This document shows positions 7,434 through 15,578 of a DNA stretch of 64,000 bases, in pieces. The stretch is from Streptomyces sp. NBC_00690. GTDB taxonomy: Bacteria > Actinomycetota > Actinomycetes > Streptomycetales > Streptomycetaceae. A model generated the notes under the pieces. It had not been told where the DNA came from and searched no databases. It saw only the letters and a list, made by a program, of their open reading frames with translations. How positions within the stretch are numbered: the stretch's first letter is position 1; every line of letters starts with the position of its first letter. Both the position numbers and the translations under genes were made by a program. Location of the stretch: positions 434,001 through 498,000 of the forward strand of contig NZ_CP109009.1 in the NCBI RefSeq assembly GCF_036226685.1, read 5' to 3'.

Positions 7434-9032
7434 ATGAGCACCATCACGCTGGAGCGCGCTCCTTCCGCCACCGAGCGGGTGCCACCTCGCCACGGGCGGG
7501 GAGTACGGTTCCTGCTGCTGCTCGCGGTCTTCGTCTGCGCTGCTTGTGGCCTGGTCTACGAACTGGCCCTGGCAGCACTGGGCAGCTATCTCATCGGCAA
7601 TTCCGTCATGCAGACCTCGGTCGTCATCTCCGTGATGGTCTTCGCGATGGGGATCGGGTCCCTGGCTGCGAAACCGCTCCAACGACGTGCGGTCGGTGCC
7701 TTCGCGCTCGTCGAGGTGCTGTTGGCGCTCGTCGGTGGGCTGTCGGTACTCGTCCTGTACGTGTGCTTCGCGTGGCTGCGCATCTACATGCCCGCCATGG
7801 TGGCGATCTCCTTCACCGTAGGTCTTCTGATCGGTGCGGAGATTCCCCTGCTGATGACACTGCTCCAGCGCATCAGACGCCAGGAGGCCGGCAGCGCGGT
7901 GGCCGACATGTTCGCCTTCGACTACGTCGGGGCTCTGGTGGGGGGATTGTGCTTCCCACTGCTGCTCCTGCCCACCTTCGGCCAGCTCAAGGGCGCGCTG
8001 GTGGTGGGGTCGGTCAATGCTGTGGCCGGCGTCGTCGTGGTGCTGTGGATCTTCCGCCGTGAGACGCGCAGGGGCGTACAGGCAGCCCTGCTGGCCGCGA
8101 TGGCGACCGTACTCGGCGTACTCGCCACCGTGTACGTCCTCGCCGACGACATCGAGGTCACCGCCCGCCAGCAGCTCTACCGCGATCCGATCGTCCATGC
8201 CGAGACCACGCCCTACCAGGACATCGTCGTCACCCAGTCGACTGCCTTCACCGGACAACCCGACACCCGGCTCTTCCTCAACGGCGACCTCCAGTTCTCC
8301 TCAATCGACGAGTACCGCTACCACGAGGCCCTCGTTCATCCCGCCCTGTCCGGCAAGCGCTCCTCGGTGTTGATCCTGGGGGGCGGCGATGCACTGGCCC
8401 TGCGCGAGGTCCTGCGGTACGACGACGTCGACCGGGTGACGCTGGTCGATCTCGACCCGTCGATGACCCGGCTCGCCCGCTCCTTCGGGCCCCTGGCCGA
8501 ACTCAACAAGCATGCGCTCGACGACCCGCGCGCCCAGGTCGTCAACGCGGATGCCTTCAACTGGCTACGGGACGCGAAACAGCGGTACGACGCCGTGGTG
8601 ATCGATTTCCCGGACCCGGACACCGCGGCGGTGGCCAAGCTGTACAGCGTGGAGTTCTACCATCTGTTGGGCCGCGTCCTGCATCCCCACTCACAGATCG
8701 TGGTGCAAGGAGGCTCGCCCTTCTTCGCCCCGAAGGCGTACTGGTCCATCGTCACCACCATTGGCGCGGCCGGCTATGGGACGACCGCCTACCAGATGGA
8801 CGTGCCCAGCTTCGGCAACTGGGGGTTCGTCCTCGCCACCTTGCCCACCGGGCGTCCACCGTCCTCCCCTCGGCTGGCCGCGGACGCGCCGTCACTGCGC
8901 TCGTTGGACAGTGAGGTGCTCGCGGCTTCGACGGTCTTCCCACGGGACCGGCGGCCCTTGGACGTTCGACCCAGTACCCTGATGGACCCCTCGGTGCTCG
9001 AATACACACGCCATGAGTGGCAGAACTACTGA
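7434..9032 (+). CDS. speE: Membrane-anchored polyamine aminopropyltransferase (spermidine-synthase family)
   Basis: The 532-residue protein has two parts. Residues 20-225 form about seven hydrophobic helices (FLLLLAVFVCAACGLVYELALAALGSYL onward), including GAEIPLLMTLLQ typical of this membrane-fused subfamily. Residues 245-500 form the aminopropyltransferase: the gate YQDIVVT, the SAM-type loop VLILGGGDALALREVLRY, the acidic LVDLDPSM and the catalytic DFPDPD after VVID. It should transfer an aminopropyl group from decarboxylated SAM to a polyamine. The family is known, but its exact amine in actinobacteria is less certain. It closes a tightly packed four-gene run. Confidence 0.9.
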   Translation: MSTITLERAPSATERVPPRHGRGVRFLLLLAVFVCAACGLVYELALAALGSYLIGNSVMQTSVVISVMVFAMGIGSLAAKPLQRRAVGAFALVEVLLALVGGLSVLVLYVCFAWLRIYMPAMVAISFTVGLLIGAEIPLLMTLLQRIRRQEAGSAVADMFAFDYVGALVGGLCFPLLLLPTFGQLKGALVVGSVNAVAGVVVVLWIFRRETRRGVQAALLAAMATVLGVLATVYVLADDIEVTARQQLYRDPIVHAETTPYQDIVVTQSTAFTGQPDTRLFLNGDLQFSSIDEYRYHEALVHPALSGKRSSVLILGGGDALALREVLRYDDVDRVTLVDLDPSMTRLARSFGPLAELNKHALDDPRAQVVNADAFNWLRDAKQRYDAVVIDFPDPDTAAVAKLYSVEFYHLLGRVLHPHSQIVVQGGSPFFAPKAYWSIVTTIGAAGYGTTAYQMDVPSFGNWGFVLATLPTGRPPSSPRLAADAPSLRSLDSEVLAASTVFPRDRRPLDVRPSTLMDPSVLEYTRHEWQNY

Positions 9033-9145
9033 TGGACCGTTGTGTGCCCCCGCAAACTGTAGGGAGTGTCTTCGAGGGAGCGTCGTCCGCCCGCAGGGCA
9101 CGACAGACAGACGGGACGTCGAAGACCCGACCGAGGACTGAGCCC

Positions 9146-9904
9146 GTGCAACCATCGCAGACGCCCGATCGATCCGACCCGCCCCGACACTCCGGGCGGG
9201 GAGCGTTGGTGATCCGCCGGCTGCCGCCGAGCCCACAGGCCGCCGTCCTTCTGCTGCACGGAGGCCGTGCCGACGCCCTGGAGGCGCCTCCCGCCGTCAA
9301 CCTTCCTGCCGTCCGGTTGAGACCATTCGCTTCGAGCATCATGCGCGCGACGCGCAACGACCAGGTCCTGGTCGGAAGGGTGCGCTACCGCCATCGGGGT
9401 TGGAACGGAGTACGGGAGGATGCCGTCCCAGACGCTCGGCAGGCCCTGCGGGCCGTCGTCGATACGGCGGGCGACGTGCCGGTGGTCCTCGTGGGCCACT
9501 CGATGGGCGCGCGGGCCGCACTTCGGTTGGCGGGTGAGGCACAGATCAAGGGTGTCGTGGCGTTGGCGCCGTGGTGCCCGCCGGGTGAACCTCTTGCCGA
9601 GGTGGGCGATCGGCACCTGGTGGCACTGCACGACGGAAGCGATCGGGTCACGGTGGCCGAGGACACCTGGGAGTACCTCGCGCGGGCAGAGCGGGCGGGC
9701 GCGTACACCCTGGGGGTCAGCATGCCGAAGGGAGGCCATGCCATGGTCCGTGACGCACACACCTGGCAGCACATCACCACATCGTTGGTGTGCGGTCTGC
9801 TCGGACTAGCCCCCTTGCCCACCGCCCTGACCGACCGGGATGCACCGGAAGGCGCTCCGGTGACGGCACGACAGTTGCTGGCCCAGCTCGGCGGGGCCTC
9901 CTGA
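9146..9904 (+). CDS. Alpha/beta hydrolase
   Basis: GTG at 9146 follows GAGGA (9133-9137) at 8 nt and gives 252 residues. The frame is open from 9017, overlapping speE, but that extension lacks fold features. Motifs are oxyanion-loop LLLHGG, nucleophile elbow VLVGHSMGARAALRLAGEA with the serine in GHSMG, and a C-terminal KGGHAM with the likely catalytic histidine. The acidic residue is probably the Asp in LVALHDGSD. It lacks a signal peptide. The substrate is unknown. Its proximity to speE may be coincidental, since the gap is large. Confidence 0.78.
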   Translation: MQPSQTPDRSDPPRHSGRGALVIRRLPPSPQAAVLLLHGGRADALEAPPAVNLPAVRLRPFASSIMRATRNDQVLVGRVRYRHRGWNGVREDAVPDARQALRAVVDTAGDVPVVLVGHSMGARAALRLAGEAQIKGVVALAPWCPPGEPLAEVGDRHLVALHDGSDRVTVAEDTWEYLARAERAGAYTLGVSMPKGGHAMVRDAHTWQHITTSLVCGLLGLAPLPTALTDRDAPEGAPVTARQLLAQLGGAS

Positions 9905-9959
9905 CCCCGCGGGCCACCGGTGCGGCGTACGGGTCCGTCTCGCGGCGACAGCCTCGCGA

Positions 9960-10394
9960 CTACAGGGGAACCGTGATCCACACGCTCTTGCCCGGTCCCT
10001 TCGCATCACCGTGCACCGCGGCCGTTCCCCCCAGTCCGGTGATCAGTTCGGTCACCGTGGCCAGTCCACCGCCGGCTGCACTCGCCCCGGGGCCATACAG
10101 CTCGGGCCGATGGGGGTGCTTGTCGTGGACGGCGAAGGCCAGTGTCTCGGGGCCCGCGGCCAGCAGCAGGGTGATGGTGGGCGAGAGTTCGGCAGCATGT
10201 CGCACACTGTTGGTGACCAGTTCGGCGAGTACCAACAGGGCGGGGCCGATGTGCGGATGCCGTAGACCGATGCCCCACTGCACCAGGATCTGTTCGGTGG
10301 TCTCACGGGCGGTACGGACGGCGTGGCCCTTGGCCGGCAGGCTCAGTACGAGCCGGTGGGGCAGTGCGGGGAGCCCCGCGAGCCCGGTCATCAT
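9960..10394 (-). CDS. HATPase-domain ATP-binding protein (RsbW/SpoIIAB-like)
   Basis: The 144-residue product is a small cytosolic ATPase of the anti-sigma-factor kinase type that is abundant in Streptomyces. Visible motifs are the N box LAELVTNSVRHA, the G1-like LAFAVHDKHP stretch and the G2-like GGGLATVTELI. It has no sensor domain. Such proteins bind sigma or anti-anti-sigma factors, but the partner is unknown. Its ATG overlaps the stop of the small upstream gene (ATGA), so the two are probably translated together. Confidence 0.82.
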   Translation of the reverse strand: MMTGLAGLPALPHRLVLSLPAKGHAVRTARETTEQILVQWGIGLRHPHIGPALLVLAELVTNSVRHAAELSPTITLLLAAGPETLAFAVHDKHPHRPELYGPGASAAGGGLATVTELITGLGGTAAVHGDAKGPGKSVWITVPL

Positions 10395-10573
10395 CGCAGC
10401 CCCGCAGGGGAGAGTCGACGTGCCCGCAGGGTCGGACGGCGGTGCGCGATGCGCCGGGCCGAGCGGTCGAGGGGATTCACACTGCGGGCAGGTGGACGAT
10501 ACGGGTCCTCGATGAGCAAGGGGCCGCTGACTGCGGGCGCTTGGTCATGTTGAAGACAGGGGGACTCGGTCAT
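10391..10573 (-). CDS. Small 60-aa protein coupled to the HATPase gene
   Basis: The ATG at 10573 follows GAAGAGG at 8 nt on the minus strand. The product has 60 residues (MTESPCLQHDQAPAV start) with a basic, arginine-rich C-terminus, and its stop overlaps the HATPase start by ATGA. The frame stays open upstream to 10762, but no good ribosome site was seen there. No family is recognised. The overlap and ribosome site support that it is real; it might be a binding partner of the HATPase. Confidence 0.5.
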   Translation of the reverse strand: MTESPCLQHDQAPAVSGPLLIEDPYRPPARSVNPLDRSARRIAHRRPTLRARRLSPAGLR

Positions 10574-10833
10574 TCGTACGGCCTCTTCGATGCTGGTGGG
10601 GGTGGGCCAGGAAGGGGGCCGCGAACCGGCTGGCGTTGGACCGCGGACCGGCCCAAGCGCATGGCCATGCTCGAAGCCGCAGCAGATGGGCGGTGCCATC
10701 TCAGGTAGCAGCTCGTTCCAGCCGGCTCGCCAGGCGAGGGGATGGCGGCTCACGGACCACACCGCGCCCGACAGGGAGACGCTCAGAAAGGGGCGCGGCC
10801 CCTATGAGCCAGGGCTCTTCGCGGATACGTGGC

Positions 10834-11175
10834 TCACTCGGGGGCGACCTCGGCGTCCCTGAGTTCGGTCAACAGTTGGTGCTGCCCGGCCAGCATCTCG
10901 GTCAGGATGCGGCGCGCCGCTCGCATCAGCTCCGCAACATCACCGCCCGCGAGTTCGTAGACCACGGTCGCCCCCTCCCGGGTGGAGGTCACGATCCCGG
11001 ATCGACGCAACACGGCCAACTGCTGCGAGAGCGCGGCGGGTTCGATCTCGATCTGGGCCAGGAGGTCACGCACGGGCATCGGCCCGTCCTGCAACAACTC
11101 CAGCACCCGAATGCGCACGGGGTGACCCAGCATCCGGAAGAACTCAGCCTTCGCCTGATACAGCGGAACCGGCAC
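10834..11175 (-). CDS. ArsR family transcriptional regulator
   Basis: GTG at 11175 follows AAAGGAG at 9 nt and gives 113 residues. The winged-helix shows EFFRMLGHPVRIRVLELL, the recognition helix AALSQQLAVLRRSGIV and the wing STREGATVVYELAG. The metal-binding ELCVC motif in helix alpha-3 of SmtB/ArsR sensors is absent, since the segment reads DLLAQIEIE, so a non-metal signal or redox input is likely. It reads away from a near-perfect 13-bp inverted repeat at 11259-11290 that is probably its operator. Confidence 0.87.
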   Translation of the reverse strand: MPVPLYQAKAEFFRMLGHPVRIRVLELLQDGPMPVRDLLAQIEIEPAALSQQLAVLRRSGIVTSTREGATVVYELAGGDVAELMRAARRILTEMLAGQHQLLTELRDAEVAPE

Positions 11176-11258
11176 GTTCGCTGACTCCTTTCGCCACCCG
11201 GGCGGGCCGGGGCGTCCCACTGCGCCCGCTTCCGCCGCGAGCTCAGCCCCCACAGCAT

Positions 11259-11290
11259 CTAGCGAAGTGCAGAAATATGCAATTCGCTAG
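11259..11290. promoter_or_regulatory. Probable ArsR operator, 13-bp inverted repeat
   Basis: Arms CTAGCGAAGTGCA and TGCAATTCGCTAG match with one mismatch and flank a 6-bp spacer (GAAATA). It lies 84 bp upstream of the ArsR start in an AT-richer stretch than its surroundings. ArsR-family proteins bind such repeats in their own promoters. The link to this ArsR is inferred from position. Confidence 0.65.
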
Positions 11291-11811
11291 AAAGAAGCTC
11301 GTGTTGAGGGGTTCGCCCCTCAACAGCCGTAACACGGGGGCGGGGTGCACTTCCGGCCCGCCCACCTGCGCACGGACACCGCTCCCCCCGGCAGGCCGGA
11401 CGCACACAGCCCATACCGTCACTCCTCGACGGCTGGTCGCGCACCTGTGGACCGCACACGACACCTCACCACGGGGGATCCGGTACGGACATCCCGCGGC
11501 CCCCAAGCACGGACCGAGGCCGATGGCCCCTCGGAGCATCCGCTAAGGACGCAACGCCGTCCGCGCCCTCAGGTCACGCGCGGAGTGCGGAATGGTCGAT
11601 GGGTATGAGGTGTGTCACAACACACCGACTCGACGGCGGCGTCGGACCGCGCTCGACACCAGCAACCTCCGGGCCCTCCGAGGTAATTCACCCGCGCACC
11701 GAACGGAACGTATCCACCCACCTACACCTTGCAACTTAGGGCACCCTTCCTTGAAGTGGTGCTCCTCTGGTAGAGCTAGATGTGCCCCGTCCTCACATCG
11801 GAAGCCCAGTG
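11291..11811. other. Gene-poor gap
   Basis: About 520 bp. Several short frames exist, but none has both a ribosome site and a recognisable protein. No transport gene divergent from ArsR is present, which is unusual. The right end carries GGAAG (11800-11804) for the DUF6400-type gene. Confidence 0.45.
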
Positions 11812-12063
11812 ATGAACCAGGACAGAACCAACGAGGTCATTCCGTTCACCCTCGACCTCTCCGTCGATGAGTCCCGACGACGGGCCGAGGTCATCGCCGC
11901 CCTCGGGGCGGACTGGGATCCTCTGGCCGTCCTCCAGGGCGAGGACGAGGCGTACGCACTGCTCTATTCGGGTCTCGACGGCGAGCAGCAGCGCACCTAC
12001 GACCTGCTCGTCGCGGCGGGTGTTCTGCCGGGAGAGGGGTCGGGTCGTGCGCCTTCCCATTGA
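11812..12063 (+). CDS. DUF6400-type small protein
   Basis: ATG at 11812 is preceded by GGAAG at 7 nt and gives 83 residues. The sequence (PFTLDLSVDESRRRAEVIAALG, then GEDEAYALLYSGLD, QQRTYDLLVAAGVLPG) matches a conserved small Streptomyces family annotated DUF6400. It is acidic and has no membrane segment. A GTG at 11782 is a possible longer start. The next gene overlaps its end by 17 nt, so the two are probably one operon. Function is unknown. Confidence 0.65.
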   Translation: MNQDRTNEVIPFTLDLSVDESRRRAEVIAALGADWDPLAVLQGEDEAYALLYSGLDGEQQRTYDLLVAAGVLPGEGSGRAPSH

Positions 12064-12292
12064 TCCGCAGGCGGACATCGCTCGCCGGGCCTGGGTGGAC
12101 TGCCCCGCCTGTGATGACGCCCGCGCCTGCGCGGTCTGCGCCGAGGGAAGGAACTGCTCCCTGCACTGGCGCTATCTGATCTCCAACAGGGGGCCGGTGG
12201 TCCATCTGCAATGTCCTGGCTGCACCCATATGTGGTCACTCAACACCAGGCCCGGTGTCCGCCTGCGCCCTGAGGACGACCCCGTCTGCTGA
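12047..12292 (+). CDS. Small cysteine-rich zinc-ribbon-type protein
   Basis: The GTG at 12047 follows GGAGAGGGG and gives 81 residues. There are three cysteine pairs or groups: DCPACD, CAVCAEGRNC and QCPGC. These are likely zinc knuckles. The family is typical in Streptomyces (HWRYLISNRGPVVHLQCPGC). It overlaps the preceding DUF6400-type gene by 17 nt, so it is translated from the same message. Function is unknown; a nucleic-acid or protein-binding role is plausible. Confidence 0.65.
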   Translation: MRLPIDPQADIARRAWVDCPACDDARACAVCAEGRNCSLHWRYLISNRGPVVHLQCPGCTHMWSLNTRPGVRLRPEDDPVC

Positions 12293-12323
12293 TCGTCGGC
12301 CGTGGCAGCACAAACCGGCTCGC

Positions 12324-12614
12324 TCAGTCCGGGCTGGCCTGTCGGTGGCCGTGGTGAGCAGCACGCAGAACCCTGCGCCAGGAGGTGACATCCGGCCTGC
12401 GACGCAGCAGGGCTCGCCGTTCCCTCTCGGTCATCCCGCCCCAAACACCGAACTCCAGACGGTTGTCGAGGGCTTCGCTGAGGCACTCGGTGCGTACGGG
12501 GCAAGGTGCGCAGACGGTCTTGGCCCGATTCTGCTGAGCGGCTTCGGCGAACAGCGACTCCGGGTCCGTAGCCCGGCAGGCTGCCTGCTCGCCCCAGTGG
12601 AGTAATGCATTCAT
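12324..12614 (-). CDS. WhiB-family iron-sulfur regulator
   Basis: ATG at 12614 gives 96 residues. The four iron-sulfur ligands are present as C13, C35, C38 and C44 (AACRATD, VCAPCPVRTEC). The turn motif GVWGG at 56-60 and basic RRALLRRRP tail complete the family signature. WhiB-like proteins bind a [4Fe-4S] cluster and act with sigma factors on development or stress genes. Which Wbl subtype this is cannot be said. It faces the zinc-protein gene (convergent) with only about 30 bp between them. Confidence 0.93.
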   Translation of the reverse strand: MNALLHWGEQAACRATDPESLFAEAAQQNRAKTVCAPCPVRTECLSEALDNRLEFGVWGGMTERERRALLRRRPDVTSWRRVLRAAHHGHRQASPD

Positions 12615-12837
12615 CAGGTCTTCCCTTCTCTCCCGCAACACGGCTGACCGCGAGCCTATGTCGCCGCCGAACACCTGAACGCCCAGGGGGTTGCTGAAGT
12701 GCCCTTGAGCTGTTGCGAGATAGTCTGAGGAAGTACCGGAACGGACGGTTCGGCCGGCCCCGGTGCCCAGAGGGACACGACGCCCTCAGCGCCGTGAATC
12801 CGCTCCCCTGCACACGGGGCAGGCTCACGAGCAGCTC

Positions 12838-13815
12838 TCAGCCGAGAGGACCGGGGTGGCTCGACGCCATCCGAGGGCGACCGGCCTTGACTGCCTGACG
12901 CAGTGCGTCGCACAGCTGTCCGTATCCGGGCGCAATGCTGCGCAGCCCCGCCGCCAGGACCTTGTCGTCCTGGGTGACCAGCGGTTCCTGCAGCGCCCCC
13001 AGCCGACGGGACAGTTCCCCGGCGATGGCCGCGGGCCCCGGCAGGTGCAACAGTTCGAGGCAGACGCAAGCGTCGGAGAGGCGGCGGGCGCCAACTCGGA
13101 TGGCAAAGGAGCCCAGCAGGTCCCTGGTGCCCGGATCCAGTCCGTGTTCCACCAGGTCTGCGAAGGCTCCGACCCCGTCGGCTCCGCCGAGCGTCCCGGC
13201 AGGCACGGGAAGATCGGTGCGCCCCGAGAGCCAGGCGATTGCCCCGGGGAGCGCCTGCCACAGTGCGTCCCGAGCGGCGACCTCCCGCTCGCGGACGAAT
13301 TCGCTCCGCATCACGAACGGCGCCTCGCCGTAGTCGACGGCATCCGCCCGCCATGCGTCGAGGAACGCCGAGGTCCGCAGGGTTGCGTAGGGATGGCCCT
13401 CAGGATCGTGCAGGAGCACGACATCGTCATCGGCGGCGAGCACCACGACGTAGTGGTCCCCGGAGCCCGGTGCAGGGGTGCCCGGTCGGTAGAGCAGCAG
13501 CCCCATGTCCACCGGTCCCGCGAGCACCGGGCCCCGGGCTGCGGCGCGTTGCAGTCGGGCGCTCGCCGCGGCCCGGCTGCCTCCTGCGGTACGGGTACAA
13601 CGCAGGCCGAGCAGATCGACGGCAGCGTCGAGGCCGCGTTCCGGGTCCCAGCCGTAGGGGTCGAACAGGGGCATCGTGCCTCCGATCAACTGGAAGCCGA
13701 AGGGCGAGCCCGTCAGCGTCTCAATGACCCCCGGCGGTGGCAGCAGTTGATCGCCCGCGGCCATGGCCAGCGAGTTCGCGTAGCAGTACGGGCCGGAGCC
13801 TGTGTAGGGGAGCAT
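12838..13815 (-). CDS. BtrH-type / C39-like cysteine-peptidase-fold protein
   Basis: ATG at 13815 follows AAGGAGG and gives 325 residues. The N-terminal 160 residues look like the BtrH_N domain, a papain-type fold. C11 (GPYCYANS), H121 (GDHYVVVL) and D137 (LLHDPEG) form a plausible Cys-His-Asp triad. The remainder is a helical region with no known family. BtrH-type domains act as acyltransferases or peptidases in natural product pathways. No biosynthetic gene is next to it, so its substrate is unknown. Confidence 0.7.
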   Translation of the reverse strand: MLPYTGSGPYCYANSLAMAAGDQLLPPPGVIETLTGSPFGFQLIGGTMPLFDPYGWDPERGLDAAVDLLGLRCTRTAGGSRAAASARLQRAAARGPVLAGPVDMGLLLYRPGTPAPGSGDHYVVVLAADDDVVLLHDPEGHPYATLRTSAFLDAWRADAVDYGEAPFVMRSEFVREREVAARDALWQALPGAIAWLSGRTDLPVPAGTLGGADGVGAFADLVEHGLDPGTRDLLGSFAIRVGARRLSDACVCLELLHLPGPAAIAGELSRRLGALQEPLVTQDDKVLAAGLRSIAPGYGQLCDALRQAVKAGRPRMASSHPGPLG

Positions 13816-13986
13816 CCGTGTCCTCCTTCGATATGGCGACAGGACCAGCCCAGCCGTTGACACGGGGAGAAGGTCAAGTCAACAGCACACCGTGGGTGTG
13901 GGGGACGCCTGAGTACGATCATGCTCTGGCACCCGGTTCCCCCTCGGGTGCCTCGTCAGTCTCAACCGTTCAGGAGAGGCAGCGTC

Positions 13987-15384
13987 ATGCGAAGAACCCC
14001 CCACCGTCGGCTTCGTACCACCGCCACCAGCGCGCTCGCCATGGCCCTCGGCGCGATCGGCCTCGCGGTGCTTCCCACCACCGCGAACGCCGCCGAAAGC
14101 ACCCTCAGCGTTCAGTACCGTACGAGCGCGTCGGGCTCCCAAGTCGCCCAGTCCGCACCCTGGTTCAAGGTGCGCAACACCGGCAGTTCCCCGGTTTCGC
14201 TCGGCGGTGTCAAGGTCCGCTACTACTTCAAGGCCGACTCGACGAACGCCGTCTACCGGTTCGCCTGTGACTGGGCCGTGAAGGGCTGTGCCAACATCAC
14301 GGGTACGTTCGGCACGCTCACCAACCCCACACCGACTGCCGACCGCTATCTGGAGATCGGCTTCACCACCGCCGCCGGCTCTCTCGCCCCCAACGCAGAC
14401 ACCGGGGACATACAACTCCGCTTCCACCGAGCCGACTGGCAGCAGATCAACCAGAGCGACGACCATTCCTTCGGCGGCGGGCAGAGCACGTGGACGGACT
14501 GGCCGAAGGCCACCGCTCAATTCGCCGGAACGACCGTGTGGGGCACCGAGCCGGGGGGAACGGTGGAGCCGCCGCCCGCCCAGACCCTTTTCGACGACTT
14601 CAACTACAACACCCACACCGATCCGCGACTCTCCGCCCACGGTTGGAGCCTGCGCTCGTGGTCCGGGGGCCCGGGGGTCCCGGGCGCGACCTGGTCACCC
14701 GACAACGTGAGCTTCTCCGCCGCCGACGGCAACTCCGTGATGCGCCTGGAGACCTCCACATCCGGCACTGCGGCAAGCACCCGACAGGCCGAGATCTCGT
14801 CCTCGGCGATGAAGTTCAAGAACGGCACCTACGCGGCCCGGGTGAAGTTCAGCGACGCACCCGTGTACGGGCCCGATGGTGATCATGTGGTCCAGACGTT
14901 CTTCACCATCAACGACCTCAAGGCGCCGATGGCCGACGACTACGCGGAGTACGACTTCGAGTACCTGCCCAACGGCGGTTGGGGCGAGACCTCGAACATC
15001 TTCTTCACCACGTCGTGGGAAACCTATGACTCCCTTACGGGGCAGAGCGTCAACCAGCACACGGTGGCCCGCAGCAGCCACGCGGGGTGGCGCGACCTCG
15101 TCGTGACCATCGACAACAACGACATCCGGTACTACATCGACGGGCAGCTCTTCAGCACCCACGGTGCCGCCTATCTGCCGGAGCGCGGGATGGTGATCGC
15201 CTTCAACCAGTGGCTGACGGATCTGACCGGCCAGACCGCCACCGCGGCACGGGCGTACGAGCAGCAGGTGGACTACGTACTGCACATCAAGGACCGGGTG
15301 CTCACTCCGGCAGCGGTCGCGGCCAAGGTCAGTGCGTATCGCCTTGCGGGCAAGACCTTCGAGGACACGGTGACCGCGGGATGA
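13987..15384 (+). CDS. Secreted CBM3-GH16-type glycoside hydrolase
   Basis: ATG at 13987 follows AGGAGAGG and gives 465 residues. An export signal (about residues 1-36, cut near NAA) precedes a cellulose-binding CBM3 domain (LSVQYRTSASGSQVAQSAPW, KVRYYF; about 37-190). A short proline-rich linker leads to a concanavalin-like catalytic domain (about 205-445). The catalytic signature EYDFE places nucleophile E321, D323 and acid/base E325. GH16 enzymes cut beta-1,3- or beta-1,4-glucans or xyloglucan, and the CBM3 suggests a cellulose or plant-cell-wall context. Substrate is inferred. Confidence 0.82.
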   Translation: MRRTPHRRLRTTATSALAMALGAIGLAVLPTTANAAESTLSVQYRTSASGSQVAQSAPWFKVRNTGSSPVSLGGVKVRYYFKADSTNAVYRFACDWAVKGCANITGTFGTLTNPTPTADRYLEIGFTTAAGSLAPNADTGDIQLRFHRADWQQINQSDDHSFGGGQSTWTDWPKATAQFAGTTVWGTEPGGTVEPPPAQTLFDDFNYNTHTDPRLSAHGWSLRSWSGGPGVPGATWSPDNVSFSAADGNSVMRLETSTSGTAASTRQAEISSSAMKFKNGTYAARVKFSDAPVYGPDGDHVVQTFFTINDLKAPMADDYAEYDFEYLPNGGWGETSNIFFTTSWETYDSLTGQSVNQHTVARSSHAGWRDLVVTIDNNDIRYYIDGQLFSTHGAAYLPERGMVIAFNQWLTDLTGQTATAARAYEQQVDYVLHIKDRVLTPAAVAAKVSAYRLAGKTFEDTVTAG

Positions 15385-15578
15385 TCCCGGCCCACGCATG
15401 AGTCGGCCCCACCACAACTCCCGTCGGACGCATTGCCGGACCTGGCGGATCCCACCGGGAGTACGCCCCGGAAACCAGCAGCGCTGGTGAGTCAGAAAGG
15501 ACGGCCGGTGTCGGCGGAGCCCAACAGGCCCGCCGCCAACGGCCGTCCACTACAGCGCGCGTCCGTCTACCAACGGGG

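Noticed and set aside
12763..13860. A 365-codon plus-strand frame over the BtrH-like gene
   Set aside because: Shadow; the minus strand has a ribosome site and catalytic-type residues.
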